From assembly GCA_030407005.1 (NCBI GenBank), contig JAUDYN010000002.1:3472001-3536000 (forward strand): a stretch of DNA of 64,000 bases, in the 5' to 3' direction. Source of the DNA: Desarmillaria ectypa (taxonomy: Eukaryota; Basidiomycota; Agaricomycetes; Agaricales; Physalacriaceae). The translations under genes were made by a program, and so were the position numbers. Shown here in pieces: positions 33,802 to 45,026 of the stretch. The notes under the pieces are model-generated. The model made no database searches. It saw only the letters and a program-made list of their open reading frames with translations, and had not been told where the DNA came from. Each line of letters starts with the position of its first letter. Position 1 is the stretch's first letter.

Positions 33802-35277
33802 TCAACGAGTCCATCCTCCATCACCGTTCGCCTGTCTTGAGGGCCTGTCGTCGTACCGGTCATCCTTCTCGTCGCGTCTTTTTTCGTCCCTACGGCGTTC
33901 AGGATAATCAGGTACTCTGCGATCATCATAACCCACTCTCCGGTAATCATCGTACCCTGTAGGCCTCCTTTCATCATAATCTTTCCTGGGAGGCGGGGAC
34001 CGTCGACGATCATCGTGTTCACGACGAGGCGATCTTGAACGGTCCCGACGGTAGCCACGATCATCCCTGGCGCCGCGGTCATCTCTGTAGCGGTCGTCCC
34101 TGTAGCTGCGGTCGTCTCTGTAGCTGCGGTCATCCCGATAACGATCGTCTCGGGGAGGCCGGTCATCACGACGGTCGTCGCGCCTATAGTTATCGGGACC
34201 AGAGCGCTAGCAATACTTTTAATATCGACTTCCAGTATTATGAATCACATCACTTACACTATCATCGGCAACGCGAACGATTTTTCCGCGAAGCTCTTTG
34301 CCATCCAAGTCTCGAATGGCACGGTCCGCGTCCTCACGAGTAAGATATTCAAGAATACTATGAGAATATGAATCAGCTGACTTGCAATAAACACGTTAAG
34401 AGCTTACCCTTGACCCACGACATCGCGGTCGATATCAGCGAATGTCACATTACCAGCATCCCGGCCGAAATCTTTCAGATCCTAATATAGCGGGGACGAC
34501 AACATCAGGGTCCATCGCCAAAGCATAACAGTCGAGAATCCAAAGGGCCCTCCCAAAACGTCGGACAATGAGAAGTGGCAAAAAACCATGGGCCTCGGCG
34601 CATATCCAATCAAGGGGGCAAGCGTGGGAAGGGCCAAGATGACGAAATTGGGCAAAACTTTCCATACCTGCCAGCTGACTTCACGTGCGACATTCTGAAC
34701 AAGGATACGATAGCCGGGGGGCCTACGGGAGCGTGCGCCTCTGCTAGGAAAATAAACGGTTAATCAACTTACACGATAGACGTCTGTCTTCATACCCATA
34801 GCCATGGCTCCGGTCATCGTAGGGATCACGACGAGGCCGGCCTTCTTTAGCAAATTCCACGACGATGCTAAGTTGATTTAAGTACAAACCAACTATCATT
34901 CGAACATTGCACATACTTTGCCCCCATGAAAGCCTTGCCGTTGCAGTGGGTGACAGCATCCTCGGCATCCTTACACAACAGTCAGCAATACGCCACACTG
35001 CGGTATCCGTCTGGAATTACCTTGGCAGCCTCGAACTCGACGAAACCGAAACCTAAGAACGATGGCCGTCAACGTAAGACGTGGCTTATTCGCTCTGACC
35101 AACCAGTCATCACACGGCAGTCCACAATTCGCCCATAGGTGTCGAAGAATTTTGAGACATCATCAGAACGCACGTCGGGGGGCAATCCTGTTCAAAATGT
35201 CAGAGTCCGTATCTGGGCCAGCCTGCTCGGAAAGGGCTCTTACTGCCAATATAGAGCCGCTGCCTTGGGTTGGACAT
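33802..35277 (-). CDS. SR-type splicing factor with two RRMs and RS/RD-rich tail (SRSF1/Npl3-like)
   Basis: A nuclear RNA-binding protein likely to act in pre-mRNA splicing or mRNA export. The start at 35275-35277 gives MSNPRQRLYIGRLPPDVRSD. RRM1 includes FFDTYGRIVDCRVM and GFGFVEFEAAKDAEDAV. RRM2 includes GYRILVQNVAREVSWQ then DLKDFGRDAGNVTFADID; the SWQDLKD signature marks the pseudo-RRM of SRSF1/Srp2-type proteins. The tail carries tandem RDDR repeats (SYRDDRSYRDDRYRDDR), visible as a roughly 21-bp repeat at about 34080-34160, then SRSPRR. Introns are GT-AG and about 50 nt except 34482-34667 (186 nt), which splits the SWQ/DLKD motif. The exon junction before RRM2 has two acceptor choices 3 nt apart. 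Confidence 0.87.
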
Positions 35278-35481
35278 GCTGCAGTGGTGGTGTGAAGGAA
35301 AGAGTGATAAGGTTGGGAATTCTGCTGAGTTTGAATGCCTCCGTTGCGGAGTGCGAAGGAGCTGGTCCGTGCCCTTACTAATTTGATTTATCGATGACGA
35401 CTGCATAAAATACTTCCGTAAAAAATACAAGGAATTATGACCAAGTACGGAGAACAGAAATGTAAATATCGACCCATGAAA

Positions 35482-37483
35482 TCAGTGCTGCGACCAGTCA
35501 ATCGAGTTGATGTCAATACCCTCTTGAACCATCTCCCACAGCGGGCTGTAAAATAAGCTTCAGTCATTGCGGGGTAAAGAATTTTTTGCGCCAACCTCAT
35601 CTCCCGCAATTTGTTGACAGTGCTAACAATATGCTTCACAACAAAATCAATCTCTGCTTCCGTCGTAAACCGGCCAATACCAAACCGCAACGAGGAATGG
35701 GCCATGTCCTCAGCCGCGCCTACACCCGGTTAATGTATCGTGACAAGTAAAATCAAACCTAAGCAGCTCACCTAGGGCTCGCAAGACATATGACGGTTCC
35801 AAAGATGCTGATGTGCAAGCACTACCCGATGACAGCGCAATGTCCTACACATGCTGCTTGAGAGATTTTGCATCGAAACAGATTCCGAGACTAACCTTCA
35901 ATGCCATGAGGAGGCTTTCTCCTTCAACATACGAGAAACTAAGGTTGATGCAGCCTGGGTAGCCATGTGTGTCACCATTTCGAACAACATGCTCCACCTG
36001 CGAATTGATGGACCGTATCAGCTGTTCGGATAACTTTTTCACATGCGCATAATCCCTCTATAAAGATCGAGTTCAGTAATCAGAATAAAGAACAGGGCCA
36101 AAAAATAGACGAAAGGGAGAAAATTACTCAGTACCCCTGCACAAATGTCACGACGAGGCTGACGTAGTTAAGCAACTGAAAGGTATAGTGCAAACATCAC
36201 CCCGTTCGTATTTTTGCGTGCTAGTATCATCATAGCGCAAAGAAGGACAAAAATAACGCACCGCCATCTCTTGTTTTGCTATTCTTGCAGCTTCTCCCAG
36301 GCCAACAACCAGCGGTGGCGCTAAAGTTCCGCTGCGCAAACCACGTTCCTGACCACCTCCGCTCAATATAGGCTCAAGCCTGACCCTTGGCCGTCTCCTG
36401 ACATACGCAGCGCCTATGCCCTTCGGACCGTAGATCTTATGACCAGAGATACTCATCAGGTCAACATTCATTTCATTGACGTCCAAGTTAATTTTTCCAA
36501 CAGCCTGAGCGGCGTCTGTGTGGAAGTAGACTCCTCTGTGTTTCCGAAGCAGGGCGCCAATTTCTCTGATCGGCTGAATAACCCCAGTTTCGTTGTTCAC
36601 CGTCATGATCGAAACGAGAGAAGTATCGGGTCGAATGGCAGCCTCAAGTACATCCAGATCAACGACGCCGTTGTTCTTCACGGGCAGATATGTCACATCA
36701 AAACCTTCTTCTGAAAGTTTCCGGCACGAGTCCAATACACATTTGTGCTCCTAAGCTCCGTGTGAGAACCGTCTTATTCATGAAGAGTTGCAAGCAACTC
36801 ACGGTTTGGGTCGTAATGATATGTTTTTTCTTTTCTTTGTGAAACCGTGCGACACCTTTGATTGCCATGTTGTTCGTTTCAGTTGCCCCAGACGTAAAAA
36901 CAATGTCCTTGGTGTCAGCTCCAATGAGATCCGCGACGTGCTAGCACATAGTAAATGAAGACGAATGCCCTTGATATTCCAAGAGATGACTCATACCTTC
37001 CGTGCATCCTCCACTGCTTGTTCAGCCTCCCATCCATAAGCATGCGTCCGACTATGTGGATTGCCATACTGATCGGTCATATAAGGAAGCATGGCATCCA
37101 ACACCCGGGGATCAAGTGGTGTCGTGGCCTGTACGACAGTAAGCACCACGGCGGGCCAACACTCCGAAGAGCCACGAACCTGCAAGTCCAGATAAATTGG
37201 CCGGATTTTCTCATGTACTGAGCCCTCTCGACGAGGCATCTCCAACTTGAACCCAAACATATCTAAGCATTTCGTGAGTCGCCTTTTTGCATCGGTTTAC
37301 AAGAAACGAACCGGATCGCGGCGTAAAGTGCGTTTCATGTTGGTATGTCGAAGGCAGGTCGACAACGCTTGCTCTGTCTGCACCAGACGGGTGCACAAGT
37401 CCTCGACGGCCACTCATTACCGAGCTTGATGCCTTCGCTGTCACCGCCCTGCGCGATGTCGTCCGTGAAATTCTCGACAGCAT
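35482..37483 (-). CDS. NFS1: Mitochondrial cysteine desulfurase NFS1
   Basis: This PLP enzyme removes sulfur from cysteine for Fe-S cluster assembly and tRNA thiolation in mitochondria. The start at 37481-37483 gives an Arg/Ser-rich presequence ([20 protein letters not shown]). The core reads [50 protein letters not shown] and [12 protein letters not shown] with the PLP lysine. The mobile loop [15 protein letters not shown] carries the catalytic cysteine. The C-terminus ([20 protein letters not shown]) is the IscU-binding type. All introns are GT-AG; one at 36058-36261 is 204 nt, unusually long here. The gene looks intact. Confidence 0.95.
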
Positions 37484-37992
37484 GATGGTTTGAGTAAGAG
37501 CGGGGCTTGCCGGAAGTTATCTGATAAAATTGAGAACGCGATGCCGGGCGCTGAGACATTTCCACTCCAGTCATGTGGATCATTAGTCAGCGGAAATATC
37601 ATCACCGACGGGGACAGTTTCCATTTGAATTTGCTTTGAATTTAGGCAAATTTGTTTCTTATGCTCATCCCGCTGAGCATGATAAGTAGATTACTACGTA
37701 TCCGCGAACGTTCAGTCAAATTCGGTCCGATATCGATGCAGATCCGAAGTAGAAAGCTTTGTGTTTGCGGATTGCTTGGCCTGATGAACGTCGCAGAGCG
37801 GATCAAGGGCCGAATTTTTACGCGACACAACAGCCCTGACAATGCGCAAACTAAGATAAGCTGGATTATTTTCTCCACCAAGATTGAGTTATTTATAAAA
37901 TTTAATCATGCACTATATATAGACAGCAAGAAACATTTTATTCGATAAAAAGGAAATAAATGTATAGTCCGCCTCATATCACTGCTCAAATC
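37484..37992. other. Spacer between NFS1 promoter and GH6 3' end
   Basis: This 509-bp spacer contains the NFS1 upstream region on the minus strand. No gene is seen. Confidence 0.4.
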
Positions 37993-39695
37993 CTACAACG
38001 CGGGACTGGCATTGGCAACCAAGGTCTGGAAGTAGGCTTGGAACCATGTTCCAGCCTCAGGTGCATTAGTTGCAGCGTCACTAGAGGAACGTGAGCAGGG
38101 ATACGCGAGCCTGTAAAAAAAACTCACGATTGACCACAGTGGGCGTCGTATCTAGGAGAGCTGGTGTTGCTAGTTCCATCGCATTCACCTCCAGGCTTGA
38201 CCCAAACAATAGAATCAATCAGGCTGGAGCCGGTGTTTGTAGTGGGGTGAGTTCCGAATCCGGCTCCCACGACGTTGCACCAGTCACCCCAGGCATTACG
38301 GATATTTTGTCTGCCAGAGCGTCCCTGGTCAACGATGAAGTGAGCAGGCATGGAAGTCAGAAGAGGAGCCAGGGCCTGGATATAATGGATCTCGTCGTAA
38401 TTGGAGTTCCCAGAAGTGATAGGATCAGGAGAAGAGGCACTTTTTAAACAATTCAATACAATACAACTGAGAAAAGACACGGAATTTGCTTACACGAGTG
38501 CATTGTAGTTTGCGACATCAGTGGCCAATCCACGAACAAATTGGGGAGATCCGGCGGAGGTGTAAAGGCTGTTGAAAAGCTGAGCAGCTGGACTCAAGTT
38601 GGCGGGCCATCCCAGCCATCCTGCGTGTCCTGCGTCAAGGTACATGTAAACCCCAACGGTATTAAGTTGCTGCATAGCGTAAGTGACTCCTGCCTGCAAA
38701 AGTGTCAGATTTTGGAACATAAAAGGAAAGAAGACCAAGTTTAACCTTGTATGCAGTTTGAGCATTAGCACATTTGCTGACGCTCAAATTCGTCACAAGG
38801 TTAGCCAAAGAATCAGGCTCAACCACCGCGACGACGCGGACATTGGGATACTCTGTCCTTGTTCTTAGCGTTTCCAGAGTAGCAACATTCCTGGTCACTT
38901 ACGAGAAATCTGTTTGACGATCTGGTCGATGTAGTTCTTGTACTTGTTTAGGCCATCGTTTGCAATGCTAAATTCTCCATTCGAAGCCAGAGCAGCACAG
39001 TCACGGTCGGGAAGGTCGTAGACGACGATCTGGACGAGGTATTTTTTGCCGGTTGACGTCTGCAAAGACTGGGCATTAGCAAGGTAGGTTCCCAAGCTGG
39101 GCACTTTTGCAACGGTATCGAGCCAGATGAATGTGGGAATTTTGGCGACCGACAAAGCCTTCGAGGCTAAGGTAGAGTCTGTTATGACTTGCGCAGCGGC
39201 TGTGACCTCAGCTGCATAATAGGGAGACAGGTAGATCTGTGAGCGCGTCAGTGAGATGGGAGCCGATCGTGGGGACTCTGGACACACACCTCATAGCCCG
39301 AAAAAGGATTGCCGGCGATCGGAGTCGAGGGCGAGCTTGGGGAGGATCCAGACGTGGTCGAAGTCGCCGTCGCTGTAGTGGATGTCTTGGAAGTGGCGGT
39401 GGTGGTAGACGCTGCCGAACCCGGACTGCAAATAATGAGCTCAGATTAATATGCCGTGCGAGGAAGTCACTACTAACAGGCACTGAGAGTAGTAATCATT
39501 CACGTAGGTACACGTTGATCCGGACACACAAGTCTTCGCACCATCTGTCGTACATGTCAGTGGAAGATGGCCCGGCGCAGCGACTGGGGACTTACTCCAT
39601 CCGATACCACCGCATTGGCCATACACAGAAGATTGGGCCTCGACAAAAACGGGAAGTATAGCCACGAGGGCTGCGAGGGCAGAAAATTTGAACAT
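37993..39695 (-). CDS. cel6A: GH6 cellobiohydrolase with N-terminal CBM1 (Cel6A/CBHII-like)
   Basis: A secreted exoglucanase that releases cellobiose from the non-reducing end of cellulose. The order is signal peptide ([20 protein letters not shown]), complete CBM1 ([15 protein letters not shown], then [12 protein letters not shown]), a Ser/Thr-rich linker, and the GH6 domain. The domain shows [35 protein letters not shown] with the family's Asp acid, [18 protein letters not shown] with the second conserved Asp, [22 protein letters not shown] and [16 protein letters not shown]. All introns are GT-AG. A TATAAAA lies 71 bp upstream of the ATG on the minus strand. It heads a tandem GH6 series. 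Confidence 0.95.
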
Positions 39696-40619
39696 CTTTG
39701 CAAAGGGCGGGCTGGAATACCACGACGTAGAAAGACCGTAAGGATCCGACAATGTTTTCGACTAGTTTTATAGGACACGATGGCCATTAGAACGTGACGA
39801 TGTTGTAGTTCCGGTGTTCAGCCGACTGCAGTGAGCGGAAAGACATCGGTGCTGGACAATCCCTCGTGCCTCGAGGCTCTCGTAGAGTAGCTGATCATAG
39901 TCGGTTACCTCATCAGTTCATCCGAATATTATGTGAACCCTGTCGCAAGGGGCTTTTAAAATGTCGAATCATCGATGGACACACAAGATTCATTGAGCCG
40001 AAGGGGTAGCGCTGGGAGAAATAGCTGTCAGTCCCTGACAAAAGTATCCGGACATAAAATTTTTGTTGTGCAATTGGGAAATCCAGTCGGCAACTCTCGG
40101 TTCTTTATCGGCGACACACTTGGCTAAGTTAGACAAGGGAAGGCAGGTGGCTACCTGGCAGCGTCGGAAAATTGGTGCCGTTCCAGTTTTGTTTTGCATC
40201 CAAAAATCGATAAGTCATGATATGGAATATGAAGGTACTTCCGGTCCAAAGATATACCTGGTAGCCCAAGTCGAAGCGTAGAAGTCACGGTGCTATCAGG
40301 GACTTAGGATGATAAGTCGCCCTATCGGGAGGGTCGTCAGCGTCACTATCATAGAACCACGTGAGCTTGGAATTCAATTCGAATTCTGCCATGTTTTTCC
40401 TATGTGGCGTTTTCCTAGCAGCAAGGTTCATTAAAGGCTCGGAATATCAGTATACGGTCCGAATGCCTCGATTTATTTATTTTTTCAAAGTCAAAGAATG
40501 ACGTTTCCGGGCTGGCTAAAGATCGAAGTTCATTTCCAAGTAATTGAATTCGTTGTGAAACGCGGTCAAGTACTGAACGATTAAGAACGTGTCAGGGATG
40601 TACAAAACAACGCAAGGTA
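39696..40619. other. Spacer between the two GH6 genes with CBM1-GH6 promoter
   Basis: Besides the TATA at 39766-39772, a 40-bp block at 39811-39850 resembles 42112-42150 upstream of the second GH6 gene, so promoter sequence was duplicated with the gene. No gene is seen. Confidence 0.5.
39766..39772 (-). promoter_or_regulatory. TATA box of CBM1-GH6 gene
   Basis: Minus-strand TATAAAA lies about 71 bp before the start codon; the paralogue has the same element at 42060-42066. Confidence 0.6.
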
Positions 40620-42016
40620 TCAGAATGAAGGGTTGGCATTGGTCACCAAATCTGCAAAGTAGGACTGGAACCATGTCCCAGCTTCTGGCGCATCAGTGGC
40701 GGAATCGCTGCGCGATGAACATAAGCGAATATCAAGGGAGACGAGCAGAGAACTCACGACAAACCACAACTAGAGTCATATCTAGAAGAGCTGGTGTTGC
40801 TCGTTCCATCAGATTCACCTGGAGGCTTGACCCATACAATAGCATCAATGAGGTCAGAGCCAGTGTCATTAGTGGGCCGGGTTCCAAGTCCAGCACCGAC
40901 AACATTACACCAGTCACCCCAAGCATTACGAATATTCTGTTGACCAGAGCGTCCCTGATCAACGATGAAATGAGCGGGGAAAGAAGTGAGCAAAGGAGCC
41001 AAGGCCTCGATATAGTGAAGTTCGTCGTAGTTAGAGTTTCCGGAAGTGACAGGATCCGCAGTTGTGGCGCTTAAGTAGGGACGGTAATCAATACAGGGTC
41101 TTGAAGGACAAGGCGATTACTAACCTGAGGGCATTGTAATTAGAGACGTCCGTTGCTAGCCCACGAACATATTCGGGAGATCCAGCAGCGGTGTACAGGT
41201 CGTTGAAAAGTTCAGCTGCCGGACTCAGGTTTGCGGACCAGCCCAGCCATCCGGCGTGGCCTGCATCAAGGTACATATAGACCCCGACGGAGCTGAGCCG
41301 TTGCATGGCGTAGGTGACTCCCTCCTAGCAACCATGTGTCAAGGGGATTTAGGCCAGAAGGATCAGATGTGGGTATTACACACCTTATAAGCATCTGCAG
41401 CGCCGGAGCATTTGGATACGCTCAAATTTGTGACAAGATTAGCCAAGGAATCGGGCTCAATGACAGCAACGACACGAACATCAGTGTATTCTGTTGGCGA
41501 ACTAAGTCGCGGATCCTGGAGCACCGGAAAACCACGTACGAGAAACCTGTTCGACGATTTGGTCAATGTAATCCTTGTACTTGTTCAGGCCATCGTCGGC
41601 AATGCTAAACTCTCCATTCGAAGCCAATGCAGCACAGTCACGATCCGGGAGGTCGTAGACCACAATCTGAACTAGGTAGTTGGTGCCTTCCGATTTTTGC
41701 AATGACTGGGCCTCCGCGAGATAGGTCCCTAAATCGGGTACCTTTGAGACGAGGTCAAACCAGGTGAATGTCGGAATTTCGGCGACAGCCGATGCCTTTG
41801 CAGAGAGCGAGGAATTGGTGATCGTAGCAGCGGCGGCTTCAACTTCAGCAGCGCAGTACGGAGGCACGTAGACCTATAATCTGATTGGTTTAGGGTGCAA
41901 TGATGTCGGAGGACACTCACCTGATGGCCTTCATAGGGATTGGTATCGGCTTGAGCCCGTACGAAAGCTGGGAGAATGGAGAGAAGCGAAGCGAGAATCG
42001 ATAATTTTGCGAACAT
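40620..42016 (-). CDS. cel6B: GH6 cellobiohydrolase paralogue lacking a CBM
   Basis: This is a closely related GH6 enzyme with a signal peptide (MFAKLSILASLLSILPAFVRA) leading almost directly into the catalytic domain (ADTNPYEGHQ, VYVPPYCAAEVEAAA). Catalytic motifs are kept: [57 protein letters not shown] and [16 protein letters not shown]. It ends DLVTNANPSF. Intron positions match the CBM1 paralogue where compared, for example the phase-1 intron before QYTDVRVVAV. CBM1 and linker are absent, so it may act on soluble or pre-loosened cellulose. No break was found. Confidence 0.93.
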
Positions 42017-42600
42017 CGTGATGTCGAGAGAAGTAATGTATCAAGTTAAGTTCCAAGCATTTTATAGCCTATGGTATGGTCATGTCCACATGCTGGGTTG
42101 TACATAGAAACCCGGTATTCGTCTGACTGCAACGAGTGGGTAAACGTCGGCCTTCAGCGCATAATGGTGGAGCTTTGGGATGCCATAGTGACAACGGTCA
42201 CCATGAAGTCACGACAGGGTAGCTCTGGACCTTCTCCTCGCCAAAAATTCAAGAATTGGTCTGTTAGAAGGATGCTCAACGTCGCATATGTTGAGGAATA
42301 ATGAGTGTCAACTTACAGAAACGTGCACGGAGGCGGGCGTTTGCCTCTGTTCAATGGCAGAAGCCTGAAGACTTCACCATTCAGGACAACATCGGAAGCA
42401 TTCTCACGATACTTCAGCTAAAATGGTTCCCGTAACATTCCGTCATCCGCTCGGAGAAATAAGATTTAATGAAACAAGAGAAATAGAGCCGGGCGCAACA
42501 TAAGCTTGGATCGGTTCTGGTCTGCCTCGGGCGAGTCCATACTTGGTAGTGGCACTATCGAAGAACGGTTCAACGCGAGGCCTTAAAATGTGGCAATGCT
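42017..42600. other. Promoter region of the second GH6 gene
   Basis: TATAAAA (minus strand) lies at 42060-42066, 44 bp before the ATG. The block 42112-42150 (around GACTGCAACGAGTGGG) is similar to 39811-39850. No gene is seen. Confidence 0.5.
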
Positions 42601-43265
42601 TACCCGAGATCGTTGTACTTAGTCAGAGACATCGGTTGCCAGTCCTCGAGCATATTCGAGAAATGCAGCATACATCCAAAGGTCACCATAGTACAGTTTA
42701 GCAGGTTCCGGGCTATCGAGCCATCTAGCATGGCATCAAGGTACACATAAACTCCGATGAGCTATTGCATAGCATAGATGATTTCTTACTGGCAGCCATG
42801 CGATTTAGCTAGAAGAAAAGACAACATTATGCACGCACTTATAGGTTTCTTCTAGCGCCCGTGCATCTAGTGACATTCATGTTCAGTTGATGGGTGGTCG
42901 GGGTATTCTGCTAGGGCGTTAGATATTGAAGATATTGGAGCACCAGAAAACTGCATATCAGAAGCATGATCGACGATTTAATAGTCTGTATCCTCTTCAG
43001 ACCATCGTTAACGATACTAATAACACCATTCGCAGTCAATACCAGACCATTCATGCCCGTCTATCCGGACCAGGTAGTTTGTACCCTCCGCCTCTTGCAT
43101 GGTCCGTATGTAGCAAAGTATGCCCCCAACTAAAGACCGTGTCAATAGTGTGAAGCGGGACGGTTGTAGCAATTTGGGCCACAATCAAGGCTGTTTCACA
43201 GAGCGGCGACTTGAGGATGTTAGCAGCAGCTGCTTCGCCTTACAAAACGCAGGATAAACCTTACG
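42601..43265 (-). pseudogene. GH6 pseudogene (third tandem copy)
   Basis: The stretch aligns by eye with 41100-41870 of the second GH6 gene. The 42601-42790 part corresponds to ATDVSNYNAL...YLDAGHAGW...AMQ. The 42950-43240 part corresponds to KYKDYIDQIV back to ITNSSL, including GTGAAGCGGGACGGTTGTAGC-like remains of the IPTFTW region. The catalytic VYDLPDRDC region is rearranged or deleted. Stops interrupt the frame, and both the signal peptide and the C-terminal WGDWC part are missing. Confidence 0.8.
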
Positions 43266-43959
43266 TCCACCAATGTCACTCTTCATTTTTCCTCAAGGAG
43301 GGCAACGTGACAAGACAATAACCGGAAGTCATTTCAAGGCGTACTTGAAACCATTACTTGACGATTGGAATCAAGTTTCCTGATATCAGCACAAAGGCAA
43401 GGGCTAAAGGGAGGCGACATGTACTAGGCGCCAGGCGATGCGGTGTGGGCGACCTTGAATCAGACATGCTGTTCAGAGAATCGCTCTGAAGCCTGGGCTT
43501 CACACGGATATACGGATGCCTAGAAATATTACTATCCGTGAAATGATTTGAGTGTTATCAAGTTCTAATCTGGGCAAAGCACGCACTTGGTGCGATCCTA
43601 ATCTTGTAACGTTAACGCGCCCTTAAATACTATAAAATGTGAAACACACCTTGTGAAGTGCAAAGCACAGACGGACGACTTAGGATCATCAGCGAATTTG
43701 TCGGACTCGACGATGATGATCAAGATAGACCCGTCGACGTGACATTCCATAGCATAGGCACGCTTGAATACCGTGTACAATCTAACTCTGCATCCCAATC
43801 AGATTACAGCGCTATTCTTAGAACCAAGCTTCCGCAACAATGCTTGTCAATACACGTCTTTGCAAGCAGCATTCTGTATAAGCAGTGAGCGACAACATGA
43901 AACGATTGATTCCAAGACGATATATCCATTCAAAATTTCCAAAACATCTTAAATACAGT
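43266..43959. other. Spacer between GH6 pseudogene and NECAP gene
   Basis: Nearly 700 bp without a recognisable gene. Short open frames at 43598-43798 and 43658-43888 lack domains. Confidence 0.4.
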
Positions 43960-44845
43960 TTACGACCGTCTTTTGGAGCTTGGCGGAGGAGGTAGGAGCG
44001 GAACTGCGCCCCCAGCGGAGGTTTGAGATGAAGACTGTGCCGTTGATCCTAGAAGATTGATATCTGACGACACAGGTTTGTTTCTACCTGGAATAGCAAT
44101 CGTGAACGTTTCTCCCTCCTTGAGGCTGTAGTCCTTTTTAGGACCAGCGGGTACATGAGGGGAAGTTACTTCAGCCTCGCTGTGAGACGGGTGGAGGGCC
44201 GCCCTGTGGCGCCTGAAGACCGAGATTAGCACACCTCCGGGAAGGAACACGACCACATACTTTGAGTAATCTTGCAGTGCGACGTCTACAAGGGGATGAG
44301 AAGGCAGCACCATAATCGCGTGACCTCTGACATACTGAAGTCAAAACTATCGGTTCTTTCGGCAAATCCAAGTCCAATATATGCCTTCTTTCCAGCGTCC
44401 TCGATCCGAACAACAAAATATCGCGATGAGTCGAGTACGGCTTCAACAGAAGGGTGATCGGGATCATATACACTCTTGGCGAATACTTGCAAACAATTAG
44501 GACCAGAGCAAGAGCTGTATCAGCGAACGTACATTCTCCTGTTTGAAGTTGTTAATGGTGGTGCTCTAGGTGACATTTCGACCTGTCGCACCTGTCTGGG
44601 CATCCTCAAATAATAGGGATGCGCCAGATGATTTCTCCACTATTTTCAGACGGCCTTTCCATAGAGGATTGTTCAGATCACCCCATTCCATTGCGCGATG
44701 ACCGGCGTTGACTTTCAAGGGCGGGATCTTGTATACTGAAGCCACAGCCGTACAGGGATGCTCAACAAGGAAGGATGCGACACCACTTACTGGATATCTC
44801 CCTTATGATGAAGAGGATGGACTCGATCTCGTCGTCGACGTCCAT
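43960..44845 (-). CDS. NECAP-like adaptin-ear-binding coat-associated protein
   Basis: NECAP proteins bind the AP-2 adaptor and clathrin-coat proteins during endocytosis. The start at 44843-44845 gives [17 protein letters not shown]. The NECAP PH-like domain follows: [76 protein letters not shown] and VALQDYSK. The C-terminal tail is rich in Ser and Pro ([30 protein letters not shown]). Reading AQTGELFAKSV requires a 6-nt exon (GAGAAT, 44533-44538) between two GT-AG introns. The gene is divergent from the HIBCH gene, with 181 bp between starts. Confidence 0.88.
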
Positions 44846-45026
44846 GGCGAATTCGATGAGTATTCAATGGGGCAGTGGTCGTGGTTAGGGTTCAAGACGT
44901 CACAAAGCTTATTATCTAATTTCATTATGTTTATTTTTCCTCCGTTCCGGAAGTGTTGGAGCACATTGCCGGTCCTTTCCCCAAGTCGATCTTAGCGGAC
45001 AGATAGCTCTTCCGAGTCCGGCTCCC
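44846..45026. promoter_or_regulatory. Shared promoter region of divergent NECAP and HIBCH genes
   Basis: The two starts lie 181 bp apart on opposite strands, so both core promoters must be in or near this interval. No TATA element is evident. Confidence 0.5.
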
